Of a stretch of 33,265 nt of DNA, positions 17,207 to 25,294 are shown piece after piece. The notes under the pieces were generated by a model, which saw only the letters and a list, made by a program, of their open reading frames with translations, ran no database searches and had not been told where the DNA came from. A program made the position numbers and the translations under genes. The DNA comes from Bacteriovorax sp. (GTDB taxonomy: Bacteria > Bdellovibrionota > Bacteriovoracia > Bacteriovoracales > Bacteriovoracaceae): NCBI GenBank assembly GCA_018060625.1, contig JAGOVS010000018.1:1-33265 (forward strand), written 5' to 3'. Position 1 is the first letter of the stretch. Every line of letters starts with the position of its first letter.

Positions 17207-17713
17207 CTAATGACTTTGGACTAAGACATCGGCAACTCCAACGGCCCCAACAACGGGTAATCGATTGGAAACCATATGCATCTTATTGACAATTTTTTTA
17301 TCTTTTAAAAGGATGAAACCTGATTGATCTTTTGAAATTTCAAATTCATACATTTTATGAACCCCCGTTATTCCATTGTAAAGAGTATCCATCGTCACAA
17401 TTCCCCCTCTTTCAAAGTCAAAATGATCAGCAAGCAATCGCAAAATAATGAGTTTACGCACTTTGTCCTCTTTTATAATCATGCCATCAGTGTTAATTGC
17501 ACCAAGATCCAGAGTCAATCTCTCTAATAATTTTCCCTTTACGTACTCATCTCTAAAAATGTTTTTTATAATTCGATCGTCCTCATCTGTTTGGGCAATA
17601 AGTTTATAAATGCTTATTTCCTCATCATTTGTTACAACGGATAGCACTGTTTCTTTTGCAAACAAGGAAAAAGAAATCAATAGTGAGAGACAAAAAAATC
17701 CAATTTTTTTCAT
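17207..17713 (-). CDS. Exported protein of unknown function
   Basis: Protein of 168 residues with a Sec signal peptide (MKKIGFFCLSLLISFSLFAK, cleavage after LFA). The mature part is rich in charged residues and has no cysteine or recognised domain. GGAG precedes its start. Its stop is 20 bases before the methyltransferase start and it follows the CBS gene by 23 bases, so it belongs to that operon-like group, but the shared role is not evident. Confidence 0.65.
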   Translation of the reverse strand: MKKIGFFCLSLLISFSLFAKETVLSVVTNDEEISIYKLIAQTDEDDRIIKNIFRDEYVKGKLLERLTLDLGAINTDGMIIKEDKVRKLIILRLLADHFDFERGGIVTMDTLYNGITGVHKMYEFEISKDQSGFILLKDKKIVNKMHMVSNRLPVVGAVGVADVLVQSH

Positions 17714-17736
17714 AATTACTCCATTCTCTATATAAA

Positions 17737-18276
17737 TTATTTTAAGACTAAATGATTGTACACAACGGCCTTTAGAATATCTGTTCTAGAAATCATTCCA
17801 ACCAGGGAATGTGTTTTATCTATGATTGGTAAGGCACTTATTTTTTCTTCCATCAAAACCCGAGCAATATGGGCAAGAGGCGTTTCTTCTTCCGCGACAA
17901 TGAGGACTGTCGTCATAATATCTTCCACTTTCAGAAAAGAAAATGTCCCAGAAAGATCAACCTTTAAGAGGTCCCTATCAGAAATCATTCCAATGATTTT
18001 ATGATTTTTTAAAATAGGAATGTGTCGAAATTGTCGTTTCTTCATTTCCTCTCGAACGCTTATAAGAAGTGAGTCTATGGGCATTGAAAAAACCGGACGA
18101 TTCATAATATCAATGGCGAAAAAATCTTTTTTTTCCAAAGGAAGAGTACGCAGCGTTTTACGAGAGGAATCAGAGTGAATTTCAGTCCTCTCTAAACGGG
18201 CCTTTTCAAAATCTCCTTCGAGATATTTAAAGTGATAAGGATGCAATAGTCCTTTAGTCGATAAAAAAAATGCCAT
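17737..18276 (-). CDS. CBS-domain-pair protein
   Basis: Protein of 179 residues with an N-terminal tail of about 50 residues and two CBS motifs (about 54-110 and 117-175). Typical segments are DIMNRPVFSMPIDSLL, RQFRHIPIL, KIIGMISDRDLLK, then EDIMTTVLIV, ISALPIID and LVGMISRTDILKAVV. CBS pairs bind adenosyl ligands such as AMP, ATP or SAM and control an attached or partner protein; no catalytic domain is fused here. AGAGGTC precedes the start. It is the first gene of a minus-strand run with a secreted unknown, a methyltransferase and a rhodanese. Confidence 0.9.
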   Translation of the reverse strand: MAFFLSTKGLLHPYHFKYLEGDFEKARLERTEIHSDSSRKTLRTLPLEKKDFFAIDIMNRPVFSMPIDSLLISVREEMKKRQFRHIPILKNHKIIGMISDRDLLKVDLSGTFSFLKVEDIMTTVLIVAEEETPLAHIARVLMEEKISALPIIDKTHSLVGMISRTDILKAVVYNHLVLK

Positions 18277-18338
18277 AATGACCTCTTTTTTATTTTATCC
18301 TTAATTTTTAGACTACTGCAACCTCTCATCTCTTTGAA

Positions 18339-18914
18339 TTACTCACTAAGGCAATCTAGGTCATAATCTCTATGATAGTTTTGAGCGATAAATGACCTCA
18401 AACGACTTACCGGAATATACACATCAGAATCTTTTTCGTTGTAAAGCTTTGCGGCCATTCCTAATTGAGAAGCAGCTGCAATCTCCTTAGGACTCTCACC
18501 TATATAGGCCGATGGGCATGCTCCTGCTCTATTAATGGCCTTCAAAAACAAAGTAGGTGCAGGCTTCATTTCGCTATTTTTAAGTGGAAGAATAATTTCA
18601 TCATAAATCCCCCAATCAAATGGTTCCGATTCATCCCATCCTTCTTGGATGGCCTTTTTTAATGTTAACAACTTTTCGTCATAATCCATTCCCCAAGCCT
18701 CAGGAATATTAGTAATAATACCAATTCTAAAGCCCTCTCGTTTCAGCTCATCCATATACTCACGGGCCCCATGCATATATTTAAGATGCTTCATATCGCT
18801 CGTGTTGATGACAGTATCTCCTAAATCAAAATATATCCACGGTGCCTTATCTTGCGCTTTAACGTTAAATGAAAACAAACTCACTAGAAATAAAAGCCCT
18901 GAAAGTTTCTTCAT
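18339..18914 (-). CDS. Exported HAD-like hydrolase
   Basis: Protein of 191 residues with a signal peptide (MKKLSGLLFLVSLFSFNVKA) and a HAD-type fold. Motif I is WIYFDLGDTVIN (D30), motif II is the threonine in GIITNIPE (T68), the lysine of motif III is in SEMKPAPTLF, and motif IV is the acidic stretch YIGESPKEIAAASQLGM. The normal second aspartate at +2 of motif I is Gly with Asp at +3, as in some HAD subgroups. Exported HAD proteins are less common than cytoplasmic ones; acid phosphatase-like activity in the periplasm is possible. AAGGAGG precedes the start. Confidence 0.75.
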   Translation of the reverse strand: MKKLSGLLFLVSLFSFNVKAQDKAPWIYFDLGDTVINTSDMKHLKYMHGAREYMDELKREGFRIGIITNIPEAWGMDYDEKLLTLKKAIQEGWDESEPFDWGIYDEIILPLKNSEMKPAPTLFLKAINRAGACPSAYIGESPKEIAAASQLGMAAKLYNEKDSDVYIPVSRLRSFIAQNYHRDYDLDCLSE

Positions 18915-19052
18915 AATTCCTCCTTGAAGATTTTTTATCTACTCTTTAATTCTATTGTCGGTCTACTCTCCCTGGAAAAATCTGAGCTGCATCAGAGAAT
19001 TCTGATCTATTAATCATCTAACGCAGTAATGTTTTAAAAGTTTAGAGAAGGT

Positions 19053-19062
19053 GGGGGGGGGG
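19053..19062 (+). repeat. Homopolymeric run of ten G
   Basis: Ten G in a row (with GGT before) in an AT-rich 293-base gap between the HAD-like gene and the small exported gene at 19208. I see no coding frame here. The tract lies about 145 bases upstream of the ATG and could vary in length by slippage. Confidence 0.9.
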
Positions 19063-19207
19063 AAGCTTGAGTCATTTTATCCACTAAGGCAATTATCAGA
19101 CCAACGCACAGCGCTCTTTAAGAAATTCAGAGATCATTTTATTGCTTAAGCTTTTTGCTCGTTGTAGATTCATTTTTATAAGCGAATATACCAACTAGGA
19201 GTCTTTT

Positions 19208-19450
19208 ATGAAAAAATGGATTCTCGCTCTTTCTCTTCTTTTCTCGTTTGGAAGTTTTGCTTCAGCAAATCTGGACCAATTAACACCAATCAATGAAGGT
19301 GACTTTGCTATCTCATGCGGAGAAAATGAAGAAGCCGTTCAAATTATCGTAGGTCGCTATTGCATCGTACGTGATCCGATAACTCATACTTGCATGTTTT
19401 GGGAGAATCTTTACAAAGAAATTTGCCAACCAAAATCAGAAAACAATTAA
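19208..19450 (+). CDS. Small exported cysteine-containing protein
   Basis: Protein of 80 residues with a clear signal peptide (MKKWILALSLLFSFGSFASA) and a mature part of about 60 residues containing four cysteines (ISCGENEE, GRYCIV, HTCMFW, KEICQP), likely two disulfides. No family is recognised. AGGAG precedes the start and a strong terminator follows directly, so it is a monocistronic gene. The DsbA-like system in the same window would be a suitable folding partner, but this is only inference. Confidence 0.75.
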   Translation: MKKWILALSLLFSFGSFASANLDQLTPINEGDFAISCGENEEAVQIIVGRYCIVRDPITHTCMFWENLYKEICQPKSENN

Positions 19451-19454
19451 TATT

Positions 19455-19480
19455 AGACCCCTTTTTGGGGTCTTTGTTTT
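19455..19480 (+). terminator. Intrinsic terminator of the small exported protein gene
   Basis: AGACCCC (19455-19461) pairs with GGGGTCT (19467-19473) across a five-T loop, followed by TTGTTTT. It begins five bases after the stop at 19450. Confidence 0.92.
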
Positions 19481-19577
19481 CCCAATCCCCCTCCTAAAAA
19501 CTAAAGCGTCGCATATTGAGCATACCTGACTAGCATGTCTACAATTATCCCTCATCAAAATTAAAGAGGACTTTATA

Positions 19578-20588
19578 ATGAAATACCTTCTCACAGCATT
19601 GAGCTCTTTGCTCTTTTTTACTCATTCATATGCAACGATCGATCTTCAAGATATTGAAAGGCAATTATCGACTTCAGGGCTAAGAGGAGAAATTCACGGA
19701 TCAGTTAGTGATTCTCACTTGTATGTTTTATCATATCGAAATCCACAGAACTTTTTTGACAATATTCAATTGCCATTAACTTCGGAAAGTCAGGACATAC
19801 TAAAGCAGCTTTCTTCCTTAAAACGTCATCAAGTCTATCTCGTCAAAGGAACTTTTGTTAAAAACAAGGCCCCTGTTAAACACATCAATTTGACTTCCCT
19901 AGAATTGATAAAAGATTACTCCTCACGTCTTGATCAAATGCCTTATGTTTACCAAGGAGATCTTAATGACCTCAATCAAAAAACAGAATACATAGCAAGA
20001 GTTCATGCTGTCGGACAAGATGGTAAAATGCTTGTGACTGAATACAAGGATCGCATTGTTCCCATCGTTGTCACGGAAGTAAGCTCACAGGAATTGGTTA
20101 AGCAACTTTATCGAGGAGACCTTATCCGTGTTCGTTATACAATGAGAACTGAACCAGAAGCTCCCATTCACCTCTCCTTAGTTCACTCAAAAGGATTACC
20201 CATCAATCAAAAACCAGTTGAACTTCTTGAGTCTTTAGTAAAATCACATGGTACTCCAATACAAAAATCAGGAAGCCTTATCATGTTCCCTAAAAGTCCT
20301 CAAATTAACACAAACGTCTATGCTCTTCTTGTTGAAGATGCTGAAGGATCTACCATTCAATACACATTAGCGAACTTAGAAAATCCTGAGCTTTTCAAAC
20401 AAATCAGAGAGAAACTTGAAAAAGTGTGGAATGAGAATATGGCAGGAGCGAGTAATGATCGCAATAAATTTGTTAATCGCAAATTACAGGTAACGGCAAA
20501 AGGGATTTGTAATATGGTTGACCAAGGCCAGGCCAATCCACAAATCCTTATTCAATCCGTAGATGATGTTAATGTTGTTATCCAGTAA
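19578..20588 (+). CDS. Exported protein of unknown function, in operon with ParB-like gene
   Basis: Protein of 336 residues with a signal peptide (MKYLLTALSSLLFFTHSYAT). The mature part contains beta-rich segments, perhaps OB- or barrel-like (KHINLTSLELI, EYIARVHAVGQDGKMLV, RGDLIRVRYTM), and a helical end. A single cysteine lies near the C-terminus. GAGGAC precedes the start. It is followed after 21 bases by the ParB-like gene. No known family is recognised. Confidence 0.7.
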   Translation: MKYLLTALSSLLFFTHSYATIDLQDIERQLSTSGLRGEIHGSVSDSHLYVLSYRNPQNFFDNIQLPLTSESQDILKQLSSLKRHQVYLVKGTFVKNKAPVKHINLTSLELIKDYSSRLDQMPYVYQGDLNDLNQKTEYIARVHAVGQDGKMLVTEYKDRIVPIVVTEVSSQELVKQLYRGDLIRVRYTMRTEPEAPIHLSLVHSKGLPINQKPVELLESLVKSHGTPIQKSGSLIMFPKSPQINTNVYALLVEDAEGSTIQYTLANLENPELFKQIREKLEKVWNENMAGASNDRNKFVNRKLQVTAKGICNMVDQGQANPQILIQSVDDVNVVIQ

Positions 20589-20609
20589 GCAAGTATTGGG
20601 AGTTGTGTA

Positions 20610-21542
20610 ATGAAAGTACAAACAGAAACAAGAAAATTAAGAGATCTAAAAGCGACCAATGCTTACCTTCGGCTAGGGACCGATGTCAGTGATTTGGAAA
20701 AATCCATACAGACTGTTGGGCTTATTGCCCCTCTGGTTGTCTCCGAAACAAATATTATATTAGCAGGGGCCCGACGCTATCAGGCCCTTTTAAACTTGGG
20801 TTATACAGAAGCTCCGGTAGTCATTATCCAGAAAGGAGAATTGGAAAAAGAGCTCATTTCTATTGACGAAAATCTAGTGCGAAAAGATTTGAGCAAAATT
20901 GAAATTGAAGGGCACCTAAGAAGGGCCAAAGAAATCTACCAAAAAATCCACCCTGCCTCCAATGAAGAAGAAAAAGAAGTAGAGGTGTTTGTCCAGGCTG
21001 ATCAAAATCCAAAGGAAGACAAACAAGATAAAAAGAAAGTCATTCTCCCCTCTGAAAAATTTTTACACCTCGTCGCTGAAAAAACGGGTCTTTCCCCAAA
21101 ACAAATTCACGAAGCAATCAATCGTGACGAAATGGCCGCTCCAGATGTCAAAGAAGCCAGACAGAACGGGGAACTCTCTATTGGCCAAACCAATGAGATC
21201 GTCAAACTCTCTGCAAGCGAACAAAAAAAGTCCCTTAATCATCTAAAGACTCTCCCTATCAGGGAAATTCGCCAATTTGTTAAACTTGCAAAGACTAAAG
21301 GAGTCGATGAAGCATTAAAAGGAACCCCAAAGCAACCCCATGCTCGAGAGTTTAATGAAATTGAAATAACCTTAAAGAAACTGCATAAGAAATTAAAGCA
21401 ATTAGAAATAGAAGGCATAACTCTCGAACATTTTCCAGAGGGAGCAAGGCAGGCCTTTTGTGAAATAATCAATTTTTCAAAGGATTATGGTGAAATCCCA
21501 TTCGCCTCAAGAAAAGAATATAGAGAAGAGAGTCTAAATTAA
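20610..21542 (+). CDS. ParB/Spo0J-like protein
   Basis: Protein of 310 residues. The N-terminal ParB/sulfiredoxin-like domain has GLIAPLVVSETNIILAGARR (G53-A-R-R) and the contact segment ENLVRKDLSKIEIEGHL. A ParB-type HTH follows after a charged linker (LVAEKTGLSPKQIHEAINR; ELSIGQTNEIVKLS). The ParB CTPase fold includes GxRRxxA, which here reads GARRYQA. No ParA and no parS-like site are visible nearby, so this is an orphan ParB-like DNA-binding protein rather than a chromosome partition gene. GGGAG precedes the start. Cytoplasmic, although its operon partner is secreted. Confidence 0.85.
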   Translation: MKVQTETRKLRDLKATNAYLRLGTDVSDLEKSIQTVGLIAPLVVSETNIILAGARRYQALLNLGYTEAPVVIIQKGELEKELISIDENLVRKDLSKIEIEGHLRRAKEIYQKIHPASNEEEKEVEVFVQADQNPKEDKQDKKKVILPSEKFLHLVAEKTGLSPKQIHEAINRDEMAAPDVKEARQNGELSIGQTNEIVKLSASEQKKSLNHLKTLPIREIRQFVKLAKTKGVDEALKGTPKQPHAREFNEIEITLKKLHKKLKQLEIEGITLEHFPEGARQAFCEIINFSKDYGEIPFASRKEYREESLN

Positions 21543-21559
21543 ATTCATCATTCTTGTGA

Positions 21560-22234
21560 TTAATCATCGGCCCCCTCTCTTAGTAGACTAAGGATAAATA
21601 AATTGCTCTCTATATATTTATGAATTGAAATAGCTATGTAGGAATTTCCATTTTTACTGAGTAATCCTACTTTTTTTATAAAAGTATATTGGGGTCTGAA
21701 ATAAAAAAGATAATCTAAATAGTGAAGAATTTTTTGAGGATTTTCATAACCATCGGTGATTTTGGAAGTTTTTCCAATTTCAAACTCGCTTAGAACTTTA
21801 TCATTTGCTATTTTTTTCGTATTACACGAAAGATAAAACTTATGAGTGGACGATTTAAATTCGATGGTTGAACTCAAGTTGTAAAAGTCATCTTGCGATT
21901 GAATTCGATTAAAAAGATCCACCATCTCCAAATCTTCTTTAGTTAAACTAAATTTTTCTAAACTCTCAACACAGACAACCGAAGGATTAGGATCTGGTTC
22001 ATCTACTGAAAGCCATTCGGCCAAAGTAAGATTTAGAATTTGAGCAATTTTTAAAATAGTGCATATATCTAATGGGGCCTGCCCGGCCTCCAATCGCTGA
22101 TAAGTTCTCAAACTAATACAGAGCAATTGGGAAATTTGCCCTTGGCTTACATTTGCTAATTCTCTATAGAGTTTTAATTTATAGAGAATTCGACAGGTAC
22201 ACGAATTAATGCTTAATTTTGAAAATTCTACCAC
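21560..22234 (-). CDS. XRE-type HTH transcriptional regulator
   Basis: Protein of 224 residues with an N-terminal XRE HTH (about 20-75; YRELANVSQGQISQLLCISL then TYQRLEAGQAPLDICTILKI). The C-terminal 140 residues are not recognised and are rich in aromatic residues, perhaps a ligand-binding or dimer domain. The start appears to be GTG at 22234; no clear ribosome site precedes it. It is divergent from the SCO1/PCu(A)C pair, so it may regulate it or the ParB-like operon it converges on. Confidence 0.82.
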   Translation of the reverse strand: MVEFSKLSINSCTCRILYKLKLYRELANVSQGQISQLLCISLRTYQRLEAGQAPLDICTILKIAQILNLTLAEWLSVDEPDPNPSVVCVESLEKFSLTKEDLEMVDLFNRIQSQDDFYNLSSTIEFKSSTHKFYLSCNTKKIANDKVLSEFEIGKTSKITDGYENPQKILHYLDYLFYFRPQYTFIKKVGLLSKNGNSYIAISIHKYIESNLFILSLLREGADD

Positions 22235-22378
22235 TCAATTGATTTGCTATGCTCACATTTGAAAGTCATCTAAAAATTCACAAACATGATAAAAAACAGC
22301 TAAAAAAAGACTATATCATTATTCATTTTTAAAAAAATCTGCCATATTTGGCGTAAGAGATATTCTCAATGACAAGGA

Positions 22379-22400
22379 CACTCTTAATGCTTTAAGAGTG
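22379..22400. promoter_or_regulatory. Perfect 9-bp inverted repeat directly before the SCO1-like gene
   Basis: CACTCTTAA (22379-22387) and TTAAGAGTG (22392-22400) are exact complements around TGCT. The repeat ends five bases before the ATG, where the ribosome site should be, and no other AGGAG is seen. It could be an operator dyad or an RNA hairpin that controls translation. Confidence 0.6.
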
Positions 22401-22405
22401 AAAAA

Positions 22406-23002
22406 ATGATGAAAAAGAAAGGCATTTTAAAATCGCTTTTAAGTACTGTTGCTCTAATGTCCCTGCTTATATTCTCTTATTTGTACACAAAAGAGCAATT
22501 TCAATTCAATCCCCTCACCTACCCTCTCTTAACACCAAGAGGAGAGGTTAAACTTGTGGATGAGTTGCAAAAAAAGAAGCTTACCCTTTTATATTTTGGC
22601 TTTCTTACCTGCCCTGATGCCTGTCCAACGACTCTTTCTACAATAAGCTCTGTTTTTAAAGCACTTCCTTCTTCCGATTTAGAAAAAATTAATTTCTTTT
22701 TTATCGATCTTGATCCCGAACGCGATTCCATTGAAAAACTAAAAACCTATTCTCAATTTTTTCATCCTCTCATCACGCCAATATCTGTCCCCCTTAAGCA
22801 TCTTGATTCATTTACGCGCTTTTTTGACATAGTTTTCATGAAAGTACCCTTAAAAAATTCAGCAATGGGATATACTATCGATCACTCAACACATCTTTTA
22901 ATTGTAGATTCAAAAGGAAAAATTATTTCTCATATTGAACATGGAACCAATAAAAATCTTACTCTGGCCATTTTAAAAAAGCATCTTACGGAGGTTAAAT
23001 GA
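22406..23002 (+). CDS. SCO1/SenC-family copper chaperone
   Basis: Protein of 198 residues with an N-terminal membrane anchor (about 10-27) and a thioredoxin-like SCO domain. Copper ligands are the CxxxC pair C69-P-D-A-C73 in YFGFLTCPDACP and H160 in TIDHSTHLLIVD; DLDPERDSIEKL is also typical. SCO proteins load the CuA site of cytochrome c oxidase or act as thiol reductases. It overlaps the PCu(A)C gene by 4 bases, a pairing known from copper delivery to respiratory oxidases; no oxidase genes are in the window. The first two codons are both ATG, so the exact start is uncertain by one residue. Confidence 0.93.
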   Translation: MMKKKGILKSLLSTVALMSLLIFSYLYTKEQFQFNPLTYPLLTPRGEVKLVDELQKKKLTLLYFGFLTCPDACPTTLSTISSVFKALPSSDLEKINFFFIDLDPERDSIEKLKTYSQFFHPLITPISVPLKHLDSFTRFFDIVFMKVPLKNSAMGYTIDHSTHLLIVDSKGKIISHIEHGTNKNLTLAILKKHLTEVK

Positions 23003-23430
23003 AATTCGTACTCTTATTAAGTCTTTTACTCAGTCTCTTTTCATTTTCGACAATCGCCTCGGAAAACACAGGCATTGAAATTAAAAATGCAACTATCAAA
23101 CTTCCCCCACCTGGAAGTGTCACAACGGCCATGTTTGGGGAGCTTGTTAACCATTCATCAAAAGACGTTCACCTCCTAGATGTCTTGGGAAAATTTGCCA
23201 AGACGTTTGAATTGCATACCATGGATATGAGCAATGGACGAATGAGTATGAGAAAAGTTGAGAACATATTAGTAAAAAAACTTTCAACAACGGTCTTATC
23301 TCATGGAGGCCTGCATGTGATGATTTTTAATTTAAATAAAGCTTTAATTGAAAATGAACAAATTGAAGTGAGTTTTGTATTTGAAAATAATGTGACAATT
23401 AAAACAAAAGCTACTGTAAAAAAAGATTAG
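22999..23430 (+). CDS. PCu(A)C periplasmic copper chaperone
   Basis: Protein of 143 residues with a signal peptide (MKFVLLLSLLLSLFSFSTIA). The mature domain carries the family motif H-x10-M-x21-H-x-M exactly: H73, M84, H106 and M108. Other methionines lie close by (HTMDMSNGRMSM). PCu(A)C holds Cu(I) and hands it on to SCO or CuA sites. CGGAGG within the end of the SCO gene serves as ribosome site, and the ATGA overlap implies coupled translation. Confidence 0.95.
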   Translation: MKFVLLLSLLLSLFSFSTIASENTGIEIKNATIKLPPPGSVTTAMFGELVNHSSKDVHLLDVLGKFAKTFELHTMDMSNGRMSMRKVENILVKKLSTTVLSHGGLHVMIFNLNKALIENEQIEVSFVFENNVTIKTKATVKKD

Positions 23431-23445
23431 ATCAAAAAAAAGAAA

Positions 23446-23463
23446 GGCCACCCGAAGGTGGCC
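23446..23463. terminator. Terminator hairpin after the SCO/PCu(A)C pair
   Basis: GGCCACC (23446-23452) pairs with GGTGGCC (23457-23463) around CGAA. The plus side is followed only by TTCATT, whereas the other side reads TTTCTTTTTTTT, so it should work best for transcription arriving from the minus-strand gene at 23716-24456. Confidence 0.8.
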
Positions 23464-23715
23464 TTCATTGCATAAGGAAACAAGTTTTTTGTTACTGAAA
23501 AGTTAAAGAGTGCTGTTACGCGCCTTTAATAATAATAAAATTTCTTTCATCATTTTTTTCAATCTCTTTTCTTGCACAATATGGTGTAACTCCCACACTG
23601 TTTCAATCCCTACTTGGCTTAATTGCATCGATCATGCCAAGAGATTGATGCCAGTAAGCGATTGATTTTTCAAAAGAGAGTTACCGTTCTTGGGGACAAT
23701 TACCCCAAACGAATT

Positions 23716-24456
23716 CTACTTCCAATCCTTAATACCGTATTTATCTAATATCGTTTTTAATTCGCCACTTTTTCTTAAAGCAATCATTCCATCATTCAAT
23801 ATTTTTGCATATTCTTTTGATTTCGGATTTTTAAAAGAAAAAGCTATATAGAGTGCATCTGGTGGATTACAGCCTGCATTTTTAAATTCAGCGTCTGATT
23901 TTTCTTTAGCAGCGGTATATTTAAAAACATGCTCATTTTCAATCACGACATCAACTCGGCCAGCCAATAACTTTTTCATATTGGTTGTCACTGCTTTATC
24001 CCCCTGAACAGGATCAAAGGATTGACTATTTTTTTTCATGTATTCATTTACAACATCAGTATAGGTATAGCCTCCGACAGTTCCGATTTTTTTCCCTTTT
24101 AATTGATCAACTGTTTTATAAACAAAGTCACTTCCCGCTTTCACAAAAAAGCATTCATTATTTTGGCCAATGATTTCTGTCGATCTATGCCCATTCGAAA
24201 GATCAAAAATAGAGGCCCCTATAACTCCCGCAACATCTCCATTCTCCGCATCTTGTAAGGCCCTATTCCACGAGACTGTTTTGTATTCAATTTTATGTCC
24301 TGCTTTCTCGAAAACGTGTTTGGCCACTTCTACCATGTATCCTGGATTTTTATCAGCAGGATCACAATTATATGGACACCAGTTATCTGCTTCCAAAACA
24401 ATCGTATCGGCTAAAAGTGTTGAACTAAACAAAAGCATAAGAAAAACGATTTTCAT
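23716..24456 (-). CDS. Periplasmic solute-binding protein (SBP_bac_3 type)
   Basis: Protein of 246 residues with a signal peptide (MKIVFLMLLFSSTLLA) and the family-3 extracellular solute-binding fold. Typical parts are NPGYMVEVAKHVFEKAGHKI, the VSWNRALQDAENGDVAGVIG segment, VDQLKGKKIGTVGGYTYTDV, LAGRVDVVIEN and the ending LKTILDKYGI. No ABC permease or ATPase gene is adjacent, so this is a lone binding protein, as is common for this branch in proteobacteria. Ligand unknown, perhaps an amino acid. AGGAG precedes the start. Confidence 0.9.
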   Translation of the reverse strand: MKIVFLMLLFSSTLLADTIVLEADNWCPYNCDPADKNPGYMVEVAKHVFEKAGHKIEYKTVSWNRALQDAENGDVAGVIGASIFDLSNGHRSTEIIGQNNECFFVKAGSDFVYKTVDQLKGKKIGTVGGYTYTDVVNEYMKKNSQSFDPVQGDKAVTTNMKKLLAGRVDVVIENEHVFKYTAAKEKSDAEFKNAGCNPPDALYIAFSFKNPKSKEYAKILNDGMIALRKSGELKTILDKYGIKDWK

Positions 24457-24590
24457 AAGAACTCCTTTCTTGAAAATTATTTATAAGAAAAATCCTTTTA
24501 TAAAAAAAATAAAAGACAAACACAGATCATATATTTATTAGCACTATCTTTCTTATTTGAGAGATAATGTCCACTATGCATAGATTGAAT

Positions 24591-24899
24591 TTAGTTCACA
24601 TCTAGAGTCTCAAACATTCCAATTAATTTTGCCTTAACAACGCAAGTATCCATGTCTATGTAAATTGCCCCTATGCGATCAACTCGTTCGCCATTGCCAG
24701 CATCTCCATCGAAAATGGAGATATTGGTGATTCTAGTATTGTCCCATAACATGGAAACCCCTATCCCAATTTTTTTGGCAGAATAGCGCTTGGCCATCAT
24801 CATTGCCCTATCTTTTACAAGACCATCGGCTTGAATATCATCGCAAGAAAAAACCGAAACATTCGCAATGAGTAGTGTTAAAAACAGTAGTGCTTTCAT
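24591..24899 (-). CDS. Small exported protein of unknown function
   Basis: Protein of 102 residues with a signal peptide (MKALLFLTLLIANVSVFSCD). The cysteine at the predicted cleavage region (FSCDD) may be a disulfide partner of the one in DMDTCVV; a lipobox is not convincing. The rest is strand-rich. AGAGGAC precedes the start. No family recognised. Confidence 0.6.
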   Translation of the reverse strand: MKALLFLTLLIANVSVFSCDDIQADGLVKDRAMMMAKRYSAKKIGIGVSMLWDNTRITNISIFDGDAGNGERVDRIGAIYIDMDTCVVKAKLIGMFETLDVN

Positions 24900-25088
24900 G
24901 AGTCCTCTTTGTTTAATTTAATATTCCTTTTATCTATAATCATAATCCAATTTTTCGTTCTTTAAAATACTATTAAAATTAAGGACTTTTCTCATAGATG
25001 GCAGATTTGGAAAAAGTCATTTGCTCAACTTTTAGGACTTGCAACCAATCATGGAGGTGCTTACACTACGAAAGCAATCAATTGCCGT

Positions 25089-25292
25089 GTGGTTGTTTAC
25101 ATGGGAGATGATGCAATCGATGAATGCTTTTATAAACTTAGAAATCAAACTGAATTATTAATTCGGACGGAGGGATGCAGCTCATCTGCAAATAGGACCA
25201 GGCTTAATCGTCCTGAAGATATCATTACCTTGAAAATGACAACCTTGGACTTTAATTTTCATCAATACTGTTCAGTGTTTTCGTATGAATAA
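25089..25292 (+). CDS. Doubtful short reading frame, possibly the end of a broken gene
   Basis: A reading frame of 67 residues from a GTG codon. The same frame is open further up, from 24966 (109 codons in all), but contains no good start with a ribosome site, and the only well-placed ATG (24998, with AAGGA upstream) is in another frame. A frameshifted or start-less small exported protein is possible (KAINCRVVVYMGDDAIDECF). No family recognised. Without this frame, the gap 24900-25294 holds nothing I can support. Confidence 0.3.
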   Translation: MVVYMGDDAIDECFYKLRNQTELLIRTEGCSSSANRTRLNRPEDIITLKMTTLDFNFHQYCSVFSYE

Positions 25293-25294
25293 AC

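Noticed and set aside
20610-21542. Chromosome partition parB next to an origin of replication
   Set aside because: There is no parA, no DnaA-box cluster and no gidA, rnpA or dnaA-type gene nearby.
23503-23628. A 41-codon minus-strand frame (start 23628) in the gap after the SCO/PCu(A)C pair
   Set aside because: It has no ribosome site and no recognised similarity; neighbouring frames also contain short open stretches, so chance is the simplest explanation.
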